Below the pieces are notes generated by a model. It searched no databases. It was not told where the DNA came from and was given only the letters and a program-made list of their open reading frames with translations. This document shows positions 24,468 through 36,651 of a DNA stretch of 64,000 nucleotides, piece after piece. The stretch is from contig NC_057818.1 of the NCBI RefSeq assembly GCF_910594005.1, positions 59,594,001-59,658,000 of the forward strand, given 5' to 3'. The first letter of the stretch is position 1; every line of letters begins with the position of its first letter. This DNA is from Cervus elaphus (taxonomy: Eukaryota > Chordata > Mammalia > Artiodactyla > Cervidae). Made by a program: the position numbers and the translations under genes.

Positions 24468-24900
24468 TGAGAGAGTCAATTCCTAGGCAGGTTGATAAGA
24501 AGTCCAGGGTTCCCCCACCAGACACCCACTGACCCTGAAGTGTAGAAAGGGATCTGGGGCTCTCAAGGAGAAAAGGACAATGTTTTTTTCTACATTGCTT
24601 TGTCTTAGTCAATATAACAATGTATCTCAAGGATATGTTTCTCCTTAAAAGAATCTTCTGACTAATCTTGTTATCTTAAGATGTATGTTGTGGGAGTGGG
24701 TCTGGTAGAAGTATATAAGGCCTTAACAAGACTAGCTAGGGGTTACTCTCCATCCTCCTTCCGGTGTCTATGTCAGAAGCTTTCTCTCTGCCTTTTCAGA
24801 CTTGAATAAAACTGCTACACAAAAGCTCTTGAGTGATCAAGCCTGGTCCCTGGTCCTGAAGCTAAATCTTCTTCAGAGATCACGAATCCGACACCATTCA
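24468..24900 (+). mobile_element. Solo ERV LTR
   Basis: About 433 bp from TG to CA, with a TATA box (gtatataagg, 24711-24720) and a poly(A) signal AATAAA at 24805-24810 spaced as in an LTR. It sits within old L1 DNA. No gag, pol or env sequence is adjacent, so it is a solo LTR. It belongs to the family of the inverted partial copy at 18976-19296; the exact family is not assigned. Confidence 0.75.
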
Positions 24901-24904
24901 CCGT

Positions 24905-26000
24905 AAGCTGTGAATACCATACCTCTGTGCCCCAACATATGCAACCTTCCCCACTGTCAGCTTCCTGCCCCAGAGTGGTGAATTTGTTACAGTCAATTTA
25001 CGTACTGACTCGTCACTCAAAATAAATAATTCGCATTAGGGTTCACTCGGTGTTATATGTTGTTTGTGTCTTGACAGATGTAAAATGACATGTGTCCACC
25101 CTTTAGTGTTATACAGAATAATTATGCTGCTCTAAAAAGCCCTCTGGATTCTGCTTGTTCATCCTACCTTTCCCTCCAACTCTTGGCAACCACTGATCTT
25201 TTTACTGTCTCCTTAGCTTTGCCTTTTCCAGAATGTCATTTACAGTAATTGGAATTGTATAGTGAATAGCCTCTTTAGATTGGCTTCTTTCACTTAATAA
25301 TAGATATTTTAGGCCCTTCCTTGTTTTTTCATGGTTTGATAGCTGATTTCTTAGTGCTAAATAATGTTCATTCATTGGATGGATAAGTCTGCTGTATATA
25401 CCTATGATCTGGTTTCTGTCCAGACATAAATTTTCAGAGTATATATATAGTTTTGTAAGAAACTGCCAAACTGTCTACCAGAGTGGCTGTAACATTTTGC
25501 CTTCCCATAAGCAATAAATCTGTTGCTTCCTGTATTTGGTGTAGTCATTATTTTGAATTTTGGTTATTCTACTAGGTAGGTAATGAATGGTATCTCATTG
25601 TTCTTTAATTTGTTATTCCTAATCCATATGATGTAATTTCCCAAATTACACATGTTTTCATTTGCTTATTTGCTATCTGTGTATCTTCTTTGGTAAGGTG
25701 TCAATTCAGGTCTTTTGCCTATCTTTGTGTTTTCTTATTGTTGAGTTTTTAAGAGTTCTTATATATTTTGAATAGCAGTCCTTTTTCAGATATGTCTTTT
25801 GCAAATATTTTCTCCCAGCTTGTGGCTTGTTTTTCAATTTCTGGAAGTAGTTTGTATTTTTAGCTATTACATTTAAATTTATTATCTATTATTATTTAAT
25901 TGGAATTGGATATTCAGTTGTTCCAGTATATTTGTTGGAAAGACCATCTTTTTCCTCATTGCTTTAATCTTGCACCTTTGTTGAAAATCATCTGACTGTG
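24905..26000 (-). mobile_element. Old L1 fragment
   Basis: Antisense L1: ggcaaccactgatctttttac, ccagagtggctgtaacattt, then aatagcagtcctttttcaga. Highly diverged. Confidence 0.65.
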
Positions 26001-26002
26001 AT

Positions 26003-26855
26003 GTTGTTACCATTCAGTGGCTAAGAAGTGTCCAACTCTTTGCAACCCCGTGGGCTATAGCCCACCAGACTCCTCTGTCCTCCAGTAGCTCCCAGAGTTT
26101 GCTCACATTCATGTCTATTGAGTTGGTGATGCTGTCTAACCATCTCATCCTCTGTCACCCCCTATTCCTTTTGCCTTCACTCTTTCCCAGCATCGGGGTC
26201 TTTTCCAATGAGTCTTCACATCAGGTGGCTAAAGTATTGGAGCTTCAGCAACAGTCCTTCCAATGAATATTCGGGGTTGATTTCCTTTAGGATTGACTGC
26301 TTTGATCTCCTAGCTGTCCAAGGGACTCTCAAGAGTCTTTCCCAGCACCACAATTCATAAGTATCAATTCTTTGGCACTCAGTGCTCTTTAATTTATATA
26401 GTCCAACTCTCACATCCTTACGTGACAACTGGGAAGACCATAGCTTTGACTATACAGACCTTTGTTGGTAAAGTGATGTCTCTGATTTTTAATATGCTTA
26501 AGTTTGTCATAGCTTTTCATTCAGGGGCAAGCATCTTTTAATTTCATGGCTGCAGTCAGCATCTGCAGTGATTTTGGAGCCCAAGAAAAGAAAATCTGTC
26601 ACTGCTTCCACTTTTCCCCCTTCTATTTGTCCTAAAGTGGTGGGACCGGGTGCCATGATCTTAGTTGTTTTAATTTTGAGTGAAAAAGCCAGCTTTTTTC
26701 ACTCTTCTTTTTCACCCTCATCAAGAGGCTCTTTAGTTCCTCTTCCCTTTCTGCCGTTAGAGTGGTATCATCTGCACATCTGAAGTTGTTGATATTTCTC
26801 CTAGCAATCTTGATTCCAGCTTGTGGTTCATCCAGCCTGGCATTTATTACCATGG
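26003..26855 (-). mobile_element. BovB 3' fragment, older and more diverged
   Basis: The minus strand decodes YELWCWERLLRVPWTARRS (26216-26428) and a reverse transcriptase piece (26632-26853, FRCADDTTLTAE, where YADD has become CADD). 5'-truncated. Confidence 0.88.
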
Positions 26856-26859
26856 CTTT

Positions 26860-27542
26860 AAAGTAAACGTTGAACTAAATTAGTATAAACATTCACCATA
26901 ATTAGCATAGCATATTCTAATTCACACCATAAGCATTCACCACATGATTAGTATAGACTGTATGGCCCTAGCCTCTCAGGTACGCAAAGCCATTCTTAAT
27001 CAGGCCTGACATTCTGAGGGCTTAGAGGTTTCTTCCCAGAAACTAAGGGCAAAGCTCAACCTCTGTTGGGCAAGGTTAATCCTTTTAATACACAAAGAGA
27101 AGTAAGACAACCTTAAAGATCAACTTTGTGCTATCCTCTTCAAACTGAGATATGTGCGCCCAATGAGCATATAATTTTTGGAGTGGTGCAAGGGTACACA
27201 TGCATTTTAAAGATGGAGTGTCCAGATTCTTGGAACCTTCTGTGTGTTCTCTTCCATAAACTTGATCTGCCCTGAGCTTTCTTCAGGCTCTGAGGCATCA
27301 TGCTCCGCTTATGCTTTCCCTCTTCCCCTTTAATAGTCATGCCACTTCCTCTTTACAAAAGAAAGCCATACCTTTCACACATTGTTTTTTGCCTCAGATT
27401 ATGAAAGCCTCTAGGTTATCAAATAAAGGAACAGCTGGAAATACTGAGGTCCCTTGTTTAAGGATAAGTGCATATCGACAGTGACAGTGTTTGGGCTGAG
27501 AGGAAATGTACACTCAAAGTCAGTTTGCTTTTCAACCCACAG
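26860..27542. other. Intron 1 of ZNF614, unique
   Basis: No gene or named repeat. The last 60 bases carry the acceptor of ZNF614 exon 2, homologous to those of ZNF432 and ZNF350. Confidence 0.4.
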
Positions 27543-27758
27543 GTCCAGGCTCCCGAGGAAAAAGAGTGATCAAGCCAAGGAATGAGGGAAGAAAGAGGAG
27601 GTTCTTGGAGTTGGGATATCATCGTTCCAGGGGACATCTTTAAGTGAATGCCAAGCTTTCTGTCTTTAAGAATTACACGGTAAATGCAGAAGAGACAGAA
27701 ATCAGAATCCATGTGACTTACTATTTCCTGAGCACAGAAGAAGATGATCAAGGCCCAG
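27543..27758 (+). other. ZNF614: ZNF614 exon 2 (5'UTR plus start codon)
   Basis: Acceptor cttttcaacccacag, exon, then ATG ATC AAG GCC CAG at 27744-27758 and donor gtgact. The start M-I-K-A-Q agrees with the M-I-K-T-Q I recall for human ZNF614. Confidence 0.88.
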
Positions 27759-30700
27759 GTGACTTTTGGTTTGTTATATCTTTCCTTTATTGTCTAATGG
27801 ATTTGTGGTAAGCTGAGAAAAAATAACAGCTCAACTATATGAAGTATAAATTGGGGATGATTGGGTTCTGGGTAGAAATTAATTTGGACTCTGAATTCAG
27901 AATCAGGACAAAGTGAATCAGGAATATATTGTTCATAGGGATCACGTCAGATGACTAGTATTGGAAGAGAGTGTGTGACTGTGGTGGAGCCTGTGGATTG
28001 CATCAGCTGTCACTTTGTGTTATCTCAGCAGACATCGCACCCAGAAAAACGTGAAAAGCTCCATGATATGTGTTGACTATGAGGAGAGAGCAGATCAGCT
28101 CTTTGGGGGATTCAATGGTTTATGTCACTTAAGTAAATGGAGTGATACTCCTAACAACATTGGTGACTCTGAGGGGCTCCCCACTGGCCTGGTACCAATC
28201 ACGCATCTGAAAGAAAGATGAATGCAGTTTACTGAGCATTACCTATATAGCTATATAAAATTCCATGAGTTTCATAATCATACTCAAGAAAGCGAGTTGT
28301 AAGATAAGAACTAGGGATGTAATGAACAACATGATGGCTATAGCTAACACTGCTGTTTGGCATATAGGAAAGTTGTTAAGAGCAAATCCTAAGAGTTCTC
28401 ATCACAGGGAGAAAAGCTTTTTCCTTTTCTTTTTGTTATATCTACACAAGAGAAGATAGATGTTGACTGAACCTGTTGTGATAATGATTTCACAGTATAT
28501 GTAAATCATATCATCATGCTTTACTTCTTAAATTTACACAGTGATATATGTCAGTTATTTCTCAATAAAACAGCCATTGGAGTTTGATAGAAGTGAAATA
28601 TTTAACCTTTGAAATGAGAAAATAACATAATCCAACCTATGTCTTGGTGAACAGTGGTGGAGATTCACTCTGAGTTTTAGAAATAGATTCAGCGTGAAAT
28701 ATGCAAGCTTCACTGATAATAGCTCAGTACTCCTTGACCATGATCCAGAGGCTCAGCTGGACTTGAATGCACTTCTGAGTTCACTTACATGGTTATTGGC
28801 AGAATTCATTTCCAGAACTCAAATGAGATCCTTGGTTTCTATCTATCTGCTTGTGTAAGACCACTATGAGTTCCTTATCACAGGGGCCTCCCAACGTGCC
28901 ATCTTCTTTCATCAAAGTCATCAACAGACAGATTCTGTTAGCAAGATGGAAATCATATATATAGCCTAATTTAAAAATGCATGTCTTGATTTTCCTGGTG
29001 GTTCAGAGGTTAAGACTCCACGCTTCCATTGCAGGGGGGCATGGGTTCAAGTGCTGGTCAGGGAACTAAAATCCCACATACTATGCAGACCAAAAAAAAA
29101 TTAAAATTGGTATCACAGCGCTTTTGCTGTATTTTGTTTTTTAGAAGCAATTTAGCTCATGCTCAAGGGGAGGGTACCTCATGGAGGCATGAGTACCTAG
29201 TGTGTGGTAAGGAATTTGGCTGACTTTTGTCCCTAATTTCTGGGAGGTAACCTCTACAGCCTTGGAATTACCCATTTGTTAGGAGTGTCTTGTTTCTCAT
29301 CCCAGACCACTGCAGCCACACTTTATGCTATGAGGTGACTCATGTGGGCCCTAGATGATTTGTGATAATAAGACAATTCAAGGTAAGGGCTGTCCATGCC
29401 CCAAAGACCAGCCATGTGATTCGAGGGTTGTGGCTTTCAGCCATGTTTATTAGTCTGGGCAGGAATGGGGAAGGATCTGGGTTCAGCCATGTGGTCAGTG
29501 ATTCAGTAAATCATGCATATATAAGGGAGCCTCAATAAAAATTCTGGACACTGGACTTTAGGTGAGCTTCCTTGGTTGGCAGTACTCCTGAGTACTATCA
29601 CACGGTGTGGCTGGGAGGAGAGAATGGGGCCCAGGACTCTATGAGAGTCCTGTGTTTCAGTACCAAGTGGCCTCCATGTCTGACTTTTTTGGCACAAAAA
29701 TCAGAACTTTGAAGATATTATTCCATGCTTTTTGAGTTCTGTTATAGGTCATCTATCTTTTGTGTCTGGATGCTTTTATAGTTTCCTTTCGTATTTTGTG
29801 TATTATAGTTTTAGTCTGATGTCTCTACCTAGAGATTTCCTGCTTGGAATTTGTTGGCATTCCTGAGCCTGGGGTTTGGAGAATTTAATCAGTTTTGAAA
29901 ATTTTCACCTTTAGATCTTGGGATACTGCTTCATTACTGTGTTTTTTCTTTGTTTTTGTTTTGAAATCTTCCTAATCAACTAATTTTTTTTCTTTGCTAC
30001 AGGTGTATCTTGTATAGTTTCTGCTATTTTTTACATGTATTAAAAACATTATCTTGTAAATTTCAGATGTGGAATCTGTTCAGAGTTGATTCTTATGTTG
30101 GCTATGACATTTCATGGTAATGTAGGACTGTTTTATTTGTCCTGGTGTAATTTGCATATTATGCAAATGGGTAGGTGCTAAAATATATACATAGAAAGAG
30201 TACTTTCTTTTTGCTTGTAAGTGAAATGTATTTGAGAAAAGTATATTGATGCAGGAGGTATGGTGAAAACTAGAATAACTTCTCTCATGTTTCTTCCATA
30301 TTGATGAAAGGAATTCACATCATACAGGACTTTATTGTTACAGGAATTGCTGACACTGGAAGATGTGGCTGTGGAGTTCAACTGGGAGGAGTGGCAGCTC
30401 CTGGATTCTGCTCAGAAAGACCTATACTGGGATGTGATGTTGGAGAACTATAACAACTTGGTGTCACTGGGTAAGGATGACTCCCAATGTCATTTATGAG
30501 GTGCCGAATCACTGGACTTTGCTCCTTCACCTAATGAAAGCTTTGTAGTTCCTGTGGTCTTCCAAAGAGTAGATTTTCTGTCCCCTTTCTGACTCCAAAG
30601 AGGTGTAATCTCCTATACCCTGCAAGAGAACATTTACTTTGCATACAAGAAATTTTGTCTCTAAAATGCAGTATTTGGCAGGGGTGGAGGTAAGGGGGGG

Positions 30701-32919
30701 TGGGAGGGAGGCTTAAGAGAAAGGGGGTATATATGTATCCACATAGGTGATTCACGGTGTACAGCAGAAACTAATACAACATTATAAAGCAATTACACTC
30801 CAGTTAAAAAAGTAGAATCCAATAAAATGTAATATGCTTAATAGGAATCCAATAAAGTTAAAAATTCAGTAAATTTTAAATAAATAAAATGCAGTATTTT
30901 TCCGTCATGACATACCATACCCCAGATCTTGCATCTAAGTCCTCTATCATTTCTCACAATCAGGATATCAAGGTACCAAACCAGATATGCTCTCCAAGTT
31001 GGAACATGGAAAAGAACCATGCATAATAGAAAATGAAATGCAGAATAGAATTTGTCCAGGTGAGTGAGTTAGAATCAGCAAGGGAAGTGACCATCAAAGT
31101 CATATTTCAGGTCCTTCTAGAGGAGTCACAGCTGTGAGGGTGACTGAGGAGCCCCCTCAACAGCTGTTCCCCATATTTATCTCTCCAGATGAGAACTGTT
31201 TCTGGGTATTTAGCTTTAAATATATTCCTTGTCTCTTTCTGGATCTGATATTCATTTACTTCTTCATACATCTTTATAATTTTATACTGGGATTACATGG
31301 TAGATAATAAGAGCACCCCACACACCATGTCATTTTTTAAGTGCTTTCATCCCATACCAGTCTCATGAAATAATTTGTCATTTCCTTTTTTCTTAGGAAT
31401 CAGGAAAGGTGACAGTTATTTGCCAGAGCACTCTAGAAACCAAAGATTTCTGAAGAGCATGCAACAGTACAGTGAACAGAATGCGTTTAGAAAGGGTGTT
31501 CATCTGAGCAAAACACATTTCACCCTAATTCAAGATCGTATATTTGACTTACATAGAAAAGCTTTGGAATCAAGCTTAAGTTTAGTTAACCAGAAGAGAA
31601 GCTATGGAATAAAGAACCCTGTGGGGTTTAATGGAGATGAGAAATCCTTTCTACATAGTGATCGTGGACAGTTGTATTCTGGAATTATATTTCCTGAAAG
31701 TACAGAACAAATCAGCACTCAATTCCAAGTCCTTAAGCATCAAAGGACTCACAAAATAGAGAAATCTCTAGCCTCTGTTGAAAGTGAGAAGCCATGCAGC
31801 AGGAATTCTCAGCTTATTTCTCGTGAGAGTGTTCATACTGGAGAGAAAACCAGTGGGTGTGATTCATGTGAGAAATCCTTCTCCAGAAATGTCACATTAA
31901 CTAAACATCAGAAAACTCAAACACAAGACACACTCCACTTAACCAGTGAGCCCAGAAAAGGCTGTACTGTGAAGAGCAGCTCCCCTGTACATCACCAAAC
32001 CTGCACAGGAGAGAAAGCCTACGTGTGCAGTGAGTGTGGAAAAGGCTTCACTATGAAGCGCTATCTGATTGCGCATCAGCAAACTCATAGTGGAGAGAAA
32101 CCTTATGTATGCAGTGAATGTGGAAAAGGCTTCTCCGGGAAGAGTAATCTCACTGTGCATCAGCGCACCCACACGGGGGAGAAACCCTATGTATGTAGTG
32201 AGTGTGGGAAAGGCTTCACCATGAAGCGCTATCTTGCTGTACACCAGCGAACTCATACCGGAGAGAGACCATATTTGTGCAGTGAATGTGGGAAAGATTT
32301 CGCTGTGAAGAGTAATCTCACAGTACACCTGCGATCTCACACAGGGGAGAAATCTTACATATGCGGTGAATGTGGGAAAGGCTTCACCGTGAAGAGTAAT
32401 CTCATGGTACACCAGCGAACTCACACAGGAGAGAAATCTTACCGGTGTAACGAATGTGGAAAAGGCTTCACCACAAAACTCACTCTCGTTATACACCAAC
32501 GAACTCACACAGGAGAGAAACCCTATGAGTGCAATGAGTGTGGTAAAGCCTTCAGTCAGAAGATATGCCTCATACAACATGAGAGGTGTCACACAGGAAA
32601 GACTCCCTTTGTATGTACTGAGTGTGGAAAATCCTATTCCCACAAGTACGGTCTCATTACCCATCAGAGAATTCACATAGGAGAGAAACCCTATGAGTGT
32701 GATGAATGTGGAAAAGCCTTCACCACGAAGTCAGTACTCAATGTCCATCAAAGGACTCACACAGGAGAGAGACCGTATGGGTGCAGTGATTGTGAGAAAG
32801 CCTTCTCCCACTTGTCAAACCTTGTGAAACATAAGAAAATGCACATCAGAGAAGTGGGTAGATCCAGTCAAGTTGGAAATGCCTTTAACAGAGAGTCCCA
32901 GATCATTACTTATGAGTGA
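27744..32919 (+). CDS. ZNF614: ZNF614 ortholog: KRAB C2H2 zinc-finger repressor
   Basis: Coding exons 27744-27758, 30344-30470, 30964-31059 and 31397-32919 join in phase to 586 aa (human ZNF614 is about 585 as I recall). KRAB-A is TLEDVAVEFNWEEWQLL; it reads LYWDVM where the family has LYRDVM. KRAB-B is GYQGTKPDMLSKLEHG. A long spacer with three decayed finger-like units precedes ten intact fingers at about residues 288-562. The tail (FSHLSNLVKHKKMH ... QVGNAFNRESQ) matches human ZNF614 closely. Expected role: nuclear, DNA-binding, TRIM28-dependent silencing; targets unknown. The last fingers (KICLIQHERCH, KSYSHKYGLITHQRIH) belong to a conserved terminal set shared along this cluster. Confidence 0.93.
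28987..29107 (+). mobile_element. CHR-type tRNA SINE
   Basis: Sense copy: ttttcctggtggttcagagg, then ctggtcagggaactaaaatc and an A-rich end. It lies in ZNF614 intron 2, whose other parts (27759-28986) show nothing recognisable. Confidence 0.8.
29235..29690 (+). repeat. Old mammalian LTR-like repeat
   Basis: The text gggagcctcaataaaaattc, then ggtgagcttccttggttggc, has the look of an old solo LTR with its poly(A) signal near 29534. The family is not assigned. Confidence 0.45.
29691..30343. other. ZNF614 intron 2, distal part
   Basis: AT-rich and possibly old L1 at 29700-30060. No gene recognised before the KRAB-A acceptor. Confidence 0.35.
30344..30470 (+). CDS. ZNF614: ZNF614 KRAB-A exon
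   Basis: A 127-nt exon from acceptor ttgttacag to donor gtaagg. The core DV, EEW and MLENY residues are kept. The Arg of LYRDVM is Trp here (TGG, one C-to-T step from CGG). Confidence 0.93.
30700..30835 (+). mobile_element. L1 3' tail, sense
   Basis: The text gattcacggtgtacagcaga, then acaacattataaagcaatta, is the sense 3' end of a ruminant L1, between the KRAB-A and KRAB-B exons. Confidence 0.65.
30964..31059 (+). CDS. ZNF614: ZNF614 KRAB-B exon
   Basis: A 96-nt exon from acceptor tctcacaatcag to donor gtgagtg, encoding YQGTKPDMLSKLEHGKEP and then CIIENEMQNRICP. Confidence 0.92.
31397..32919 (+). CDS. ZNF614: ZNF614 terminal exon: spacer, three decayed and ten intact fingers
   Basis: Opens after ttttttcttag; stop TGA at 32917-32919. 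The three finger-like units at protein residues about 200-285 lack key ligands: the first has no CxxC, the second ends HQKTQ, the third starts without CxxC. The ten following fingers are complete. The triplet YECNECGKAFSQK, FVCTECGKSYSHK and YECDECGKAFTTK is the conserved C-terminal module of this cluster. Confidence 0.94.
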
Positions 32920-33925
32920 ACCACAGCCCTATTAATGCAATGATTGGGGAAATGCCTTCTGTGACAGCTAAGATTTTAAACATCAGTGTTTCTAGCTAAG
33001 CAGAATGTAATCATGGGATGACCTGTTATCAGATGGGGGACCATGAGGAGATGAAAGGATTTGCCCAAGAGATAAACCCAGTGAATATCGTGAATGCAGT
33101 AGTGCCTTAATGATCCTACCTCACATTTTCTGTTGGTGAAAATATGTTGGAAAAGCTCTTGATATGTTCAGTGTGGAGATGCCTTGGGAAAAACTTTTTG
33201 ACTTCATTAGATGTCTGAAAAGTATATATTCCATACACACTTGGACATATTCTGTAAATGCAGAGACTAGAGAAGTCATCAGTGGGAAGATAGACTTGAT
33301 TATCAGGGATTGTCATTGATCATCAGTGAACTCATTGTAGAAATATGATTTAGAAAAGAAAAAAGAAATATGATGACCATGGGAATGTCTTTACCCAGAA
33401 AGAAGACCTCAATGAGTGTCAGAGGTCACACTGGAGAAATAATTTTTAAGAAGACAGTATATATTGCAAGATTTCAGTGAAGCATTCTGCCTCATCATTT
33501 GTCAGGGAATCATATAGAAATTAAAACTTTGAGGCACATGCTAAAGGTAGAGTACCTTTAGTTAAATATCAGTGGGCTTACAAAGGAATGAATTTTTATG
33601 AAAATGATAAATGTTTGAGTGCTTTTTGTTACAAATGTAACCTCATCAGATGATGCACCCGAGTCTTGTTTCTGATTGCCTAGTGCATAATTCCATAGTT
33701 TTGTTATGTTTTTTTAATGTGGACCATCTCCCAACTCTTATTGAATTTGCTACAATATTGCTTCTGTTTTATGTTTTTGGTTTTTTGCAAGGGATGTGAG
33801 ATCTTAGCTCCCCAATCAGGGATCAAACCCACATGCCCTACATTGGAAGGCAAAGTCTTAACCACTGAACCACCAGGGAAGTTCCAGTAATTCCATAGTT
33901 TTAAATAAAAGTTGTTTGCTTTTCT
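32920..33925 (+). other. ZNF614: ZNF614 3'UTR with poly(A) signal
   Basis: Paralogous to the ZNF432 3'UTR (shared atgtctgaaaagtatat, catttctgcctcat-type blocks). AATAAA lies at 33904-33909. A CHR SINE (33703-33888) with a perfect 14-bp target-site duplication, aattccatagtttt, ends just before that signal. Confidence 0.65.
33703..33888 (-). mobile_element. CHR-type SINE next to the ZNF614 poly(A) signal
   Basis: Antisense CHR SINE (gggatcaaacccacatgccc, ccaccagggaagttcc) flanked by aattccatagtttt at 33689-33702 and 33889-33902. The paralogous ZNF432 site (near 9634, attccataattttaaa) has no SINE. Confidence 0.85.
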
Positions 33926-34149
33926 TATCACTGATTTTTAGGTAGGCAAGCGTGTTCTGTGCCTACCCCCATATGTGATTAGCTCTTTTCTTTGGCTCCA
34001 AACTAATTATAAGTATACTGAACTTTTTAAAAAAGGAAATGGAATAGGAACACATATTTGCAGCTTGCTTAACTAAGTTTATAAATAAAACCAAATATTT
34101 TATAAAACCACCTTCAAAGTTGTTTTTATAGAATGTATAACTTGAAATC

Positions 34150-35690
34150 ATTTTTAACTTACAAGAAAATGCAAAAGTAGTCCAGAGAATTCCCTTGTAT
34201 CCTTTATGTAACTTACCCTGGTAAAACCATTAACTCTTAACCTCTGGAATTTAGATTTCACTAGATTTTTTACATGAATTTTTAAATAGTTTTTTTGGAA
34301 TTCTAAGCTGCTTTATTACACATGTAGATTTTGTGTAACTGCTATCTCCAGAACATAAAACTTTCATCAACACAGACACCCTCATGCTACCTTTTAATGG
34401 TTACTCCTTCTATCCAAACCTACCTCCGGCAACCACGTGTCAGTTTTCCATCAATAGAATTTTGTCATTTATGAAATTAATTTTTATAACTGAATCTTAA
34501 AACATTATATATGTTGTCTTTATTTATACAAATTTATAATTTTTTATTAAACAGGACCATGTAATCTTTATTTTTTGTCCCTCAGGAAATTGCTCTTAAG
34601 ACTTTTTTGAGTTGAATTACTTTATTTTTATTACTGAGTAGTATACATTATTGGGTGTACCAGTTTGTTTATCCATTCACTCTTCAGATAAGTTTGTATT
34701 GTTTCCTGGTTTCAACTTGTATAAAGAAAGGTGCTATAAATCTGCATCCAGGGTTTTGGATGGACATAAATTTTCATTCCTCTGTAATAAATATTCAGGT
34801 GTATGATTATTGGGACATAAAAAAAGTTGTGTTTAGCTTTAAAAGAAACTATCAAACTCTCTTCCAGAGTGACTATACCATTTTACATTCTTACCAGCAG
34901 TGTATGATATCCACTTGTTCCACATCCTCTCTGGCACTTGGTATTTTCAGTATATTTTAGTCATTCTGCTAGCAACACATGATTCAGTTGTTCATCCTTA
35001 CCAGCACTTGGTATTGTGATATGTTACATTACCCATTCTATTAGGTTTGTAGTCATATCTGATCTTGAGCTTGCATTTCCCTCATGGCTAATGGTGTTCA
35101 ATCCTGTTATTATTTATTATTGGACTTATAACGATGTTCGTACCATTTGACCACCTTCACCATTTCTGCCCTCCCACCCCTCTCAGCCTCTGGCACACAA
35201 TCTGTTCTTTATTATTTATAAGTTTGGGTTTTTTGGGGGGGTTCTACAAATAAAAGAGATAGAATATTCAGCTTTCTTGGCCTGATTTATTTAACTTAGT
35301 ATCCCTCAAGGTTGCAAATGGCAAGATTTCCTTCTTTTTATGGTTGAATTTCTTTATCCATTCATGTGTCAATGAACACTTAAAACTGTTTCCATGTCAT
35401 GGCTGTTGTAAATAACACTGCTCTGAACATTGATTGTAACATCATATCTTTTCAAATTAGAGTTCTTATTTTTTTCCAGATATATACCCAAATTGCTGAA
35501 TCTTATGGTACTACTATTTTTCATTTTTTGAGGAACCTGTGTACTGTTTTCCTTAGTATCTGTACCAATTACAGGCTTCTTCATTCTTTTTATGTCTATA
35601 TAGTGTTCATGAAGATCCATCCCATGATTTATTTAACCAATCACCTACTAATGTACACTCCTATTGGTTTTAGTTACCTTTGACTGTATT
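34150..35690 (-). mobile_element. Old L1 fragments
   Basis: Two antisense L1 runs: 34150-34980 (ccagagtgactataccattt) and 35100-35690 (ttctttatccattcatgtgt). Both are badly decayed. Confidence 0.6.
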
Positions 35691-36335
35691 ACAAACATAC
35701 CTCCCTAAAAACTTAATATCTAAAGACAACAAATATTAACTATTAATTCTCTAGTATGTGGATTGAGAGTTAAATTGTCTAGTGTGGGCTGTCCTGACTG
35801 GTGGCTACATGATCTAGATGGCTTTTTTCCACATATCTGGAAATATCATCCCTGAAATGGATGGGGTGACTTTTCACATAGTATCTCATCCCATGCCTAG
35901 CCTGGGCTCCACTACAATGTGTTAGGAGAGCTCCAAGAGAGTAGAACATGCTTCAGTGAGCAAGTCTTTCTTCCCTCTGCATCAAGCTTGCTATTTTCCC
36001 ATGGGACACATTGACCAGAGTCACCATGCTGGGGCACTATCCAAAGGTATGAATGCAGAGGTGCAAGAGTAAGTTTATGTAATGATCACAAGATTTCTTA
36101 CTTCCTTAAAACTGTCAAAATTGGTGCCATAAATATCCTTGTGCATGTTTGTTCTCACAACGATAATTTCTGCTGAATTTCAATTCTTAAAGTTGATTGG
36201 TGGCTTTAGGAGAATGAAAAGTTTAAACTGAGCAATTGCAAGTTGTACTCCAAAGACATTTTGTTAATTTTTACACTCTAGATTCAATCTTGCCCCCCTG
36301 AAAAGCACCCTGAACATGATACCTAAAATTTATTG
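35691..36335. other. Unassigned old repeat-like and unique sequence upstream of the ZNF615 relic
   Basis: I searched 33.9-36.6 kb for KRAB exon text (DVAV, EEWQLL) and found none by eye. The KRAB part of the ZNF615 relic is not recognisable here. Confidence 0.4.
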
Positions 36336-36339
36336 GAGT

Positions 36340-36525
36340 GGTTTTTTTGTTTTGTTTTTTTGTAGCATGGGGTCTTAGTTGTGGCACATGAGGTCTTTTA
36401 GTTGTAGCATGCCAACTCTGTAGTTGCATCATGTGGTATTGAGTTCCCTGCCCAGGGATTGAATCATGGGTACCTGCATTGGGAGAACAGAGTCTTAAAC
36501 ACTAGACCATTAGGTAAGTCCCTGG
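36340..36525 (-). mobile_element. CHR-2-like SINE
   Basis: Antisense: ggggtcttagttgtggcaca through ctagaccattaggtaagtcc. Confidence 0.75.
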
Positions 36526-36651
36526 TAAGCATTTTTTGAACTAGAACTATGACAAACTTGATAATAACATCTCAATTCATTCAAGGCTGTGAATGTTGGA
36601 CACCTCTGTTAATTACTATGCAAATGAGAAAAATGAGAGGCTAAGCCTGAT

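Noticed and set aside
18976..24900. A provirus bounded by two related LTRs
   Set aside because: The two LTRs are in opposite orientation, one is truncated, and only BovB and L1 DNA lies between them.
31939..32676. A 245-aa minus-strand ORF inside the ZNF614 finger array
   Set aside because: It is the antisense shadow of the regular zinc-finger repeat. Similar minus-strand ORFs occur in the ZNF432 (7112-7975) and ZNF350 (56970-57827) arrays.
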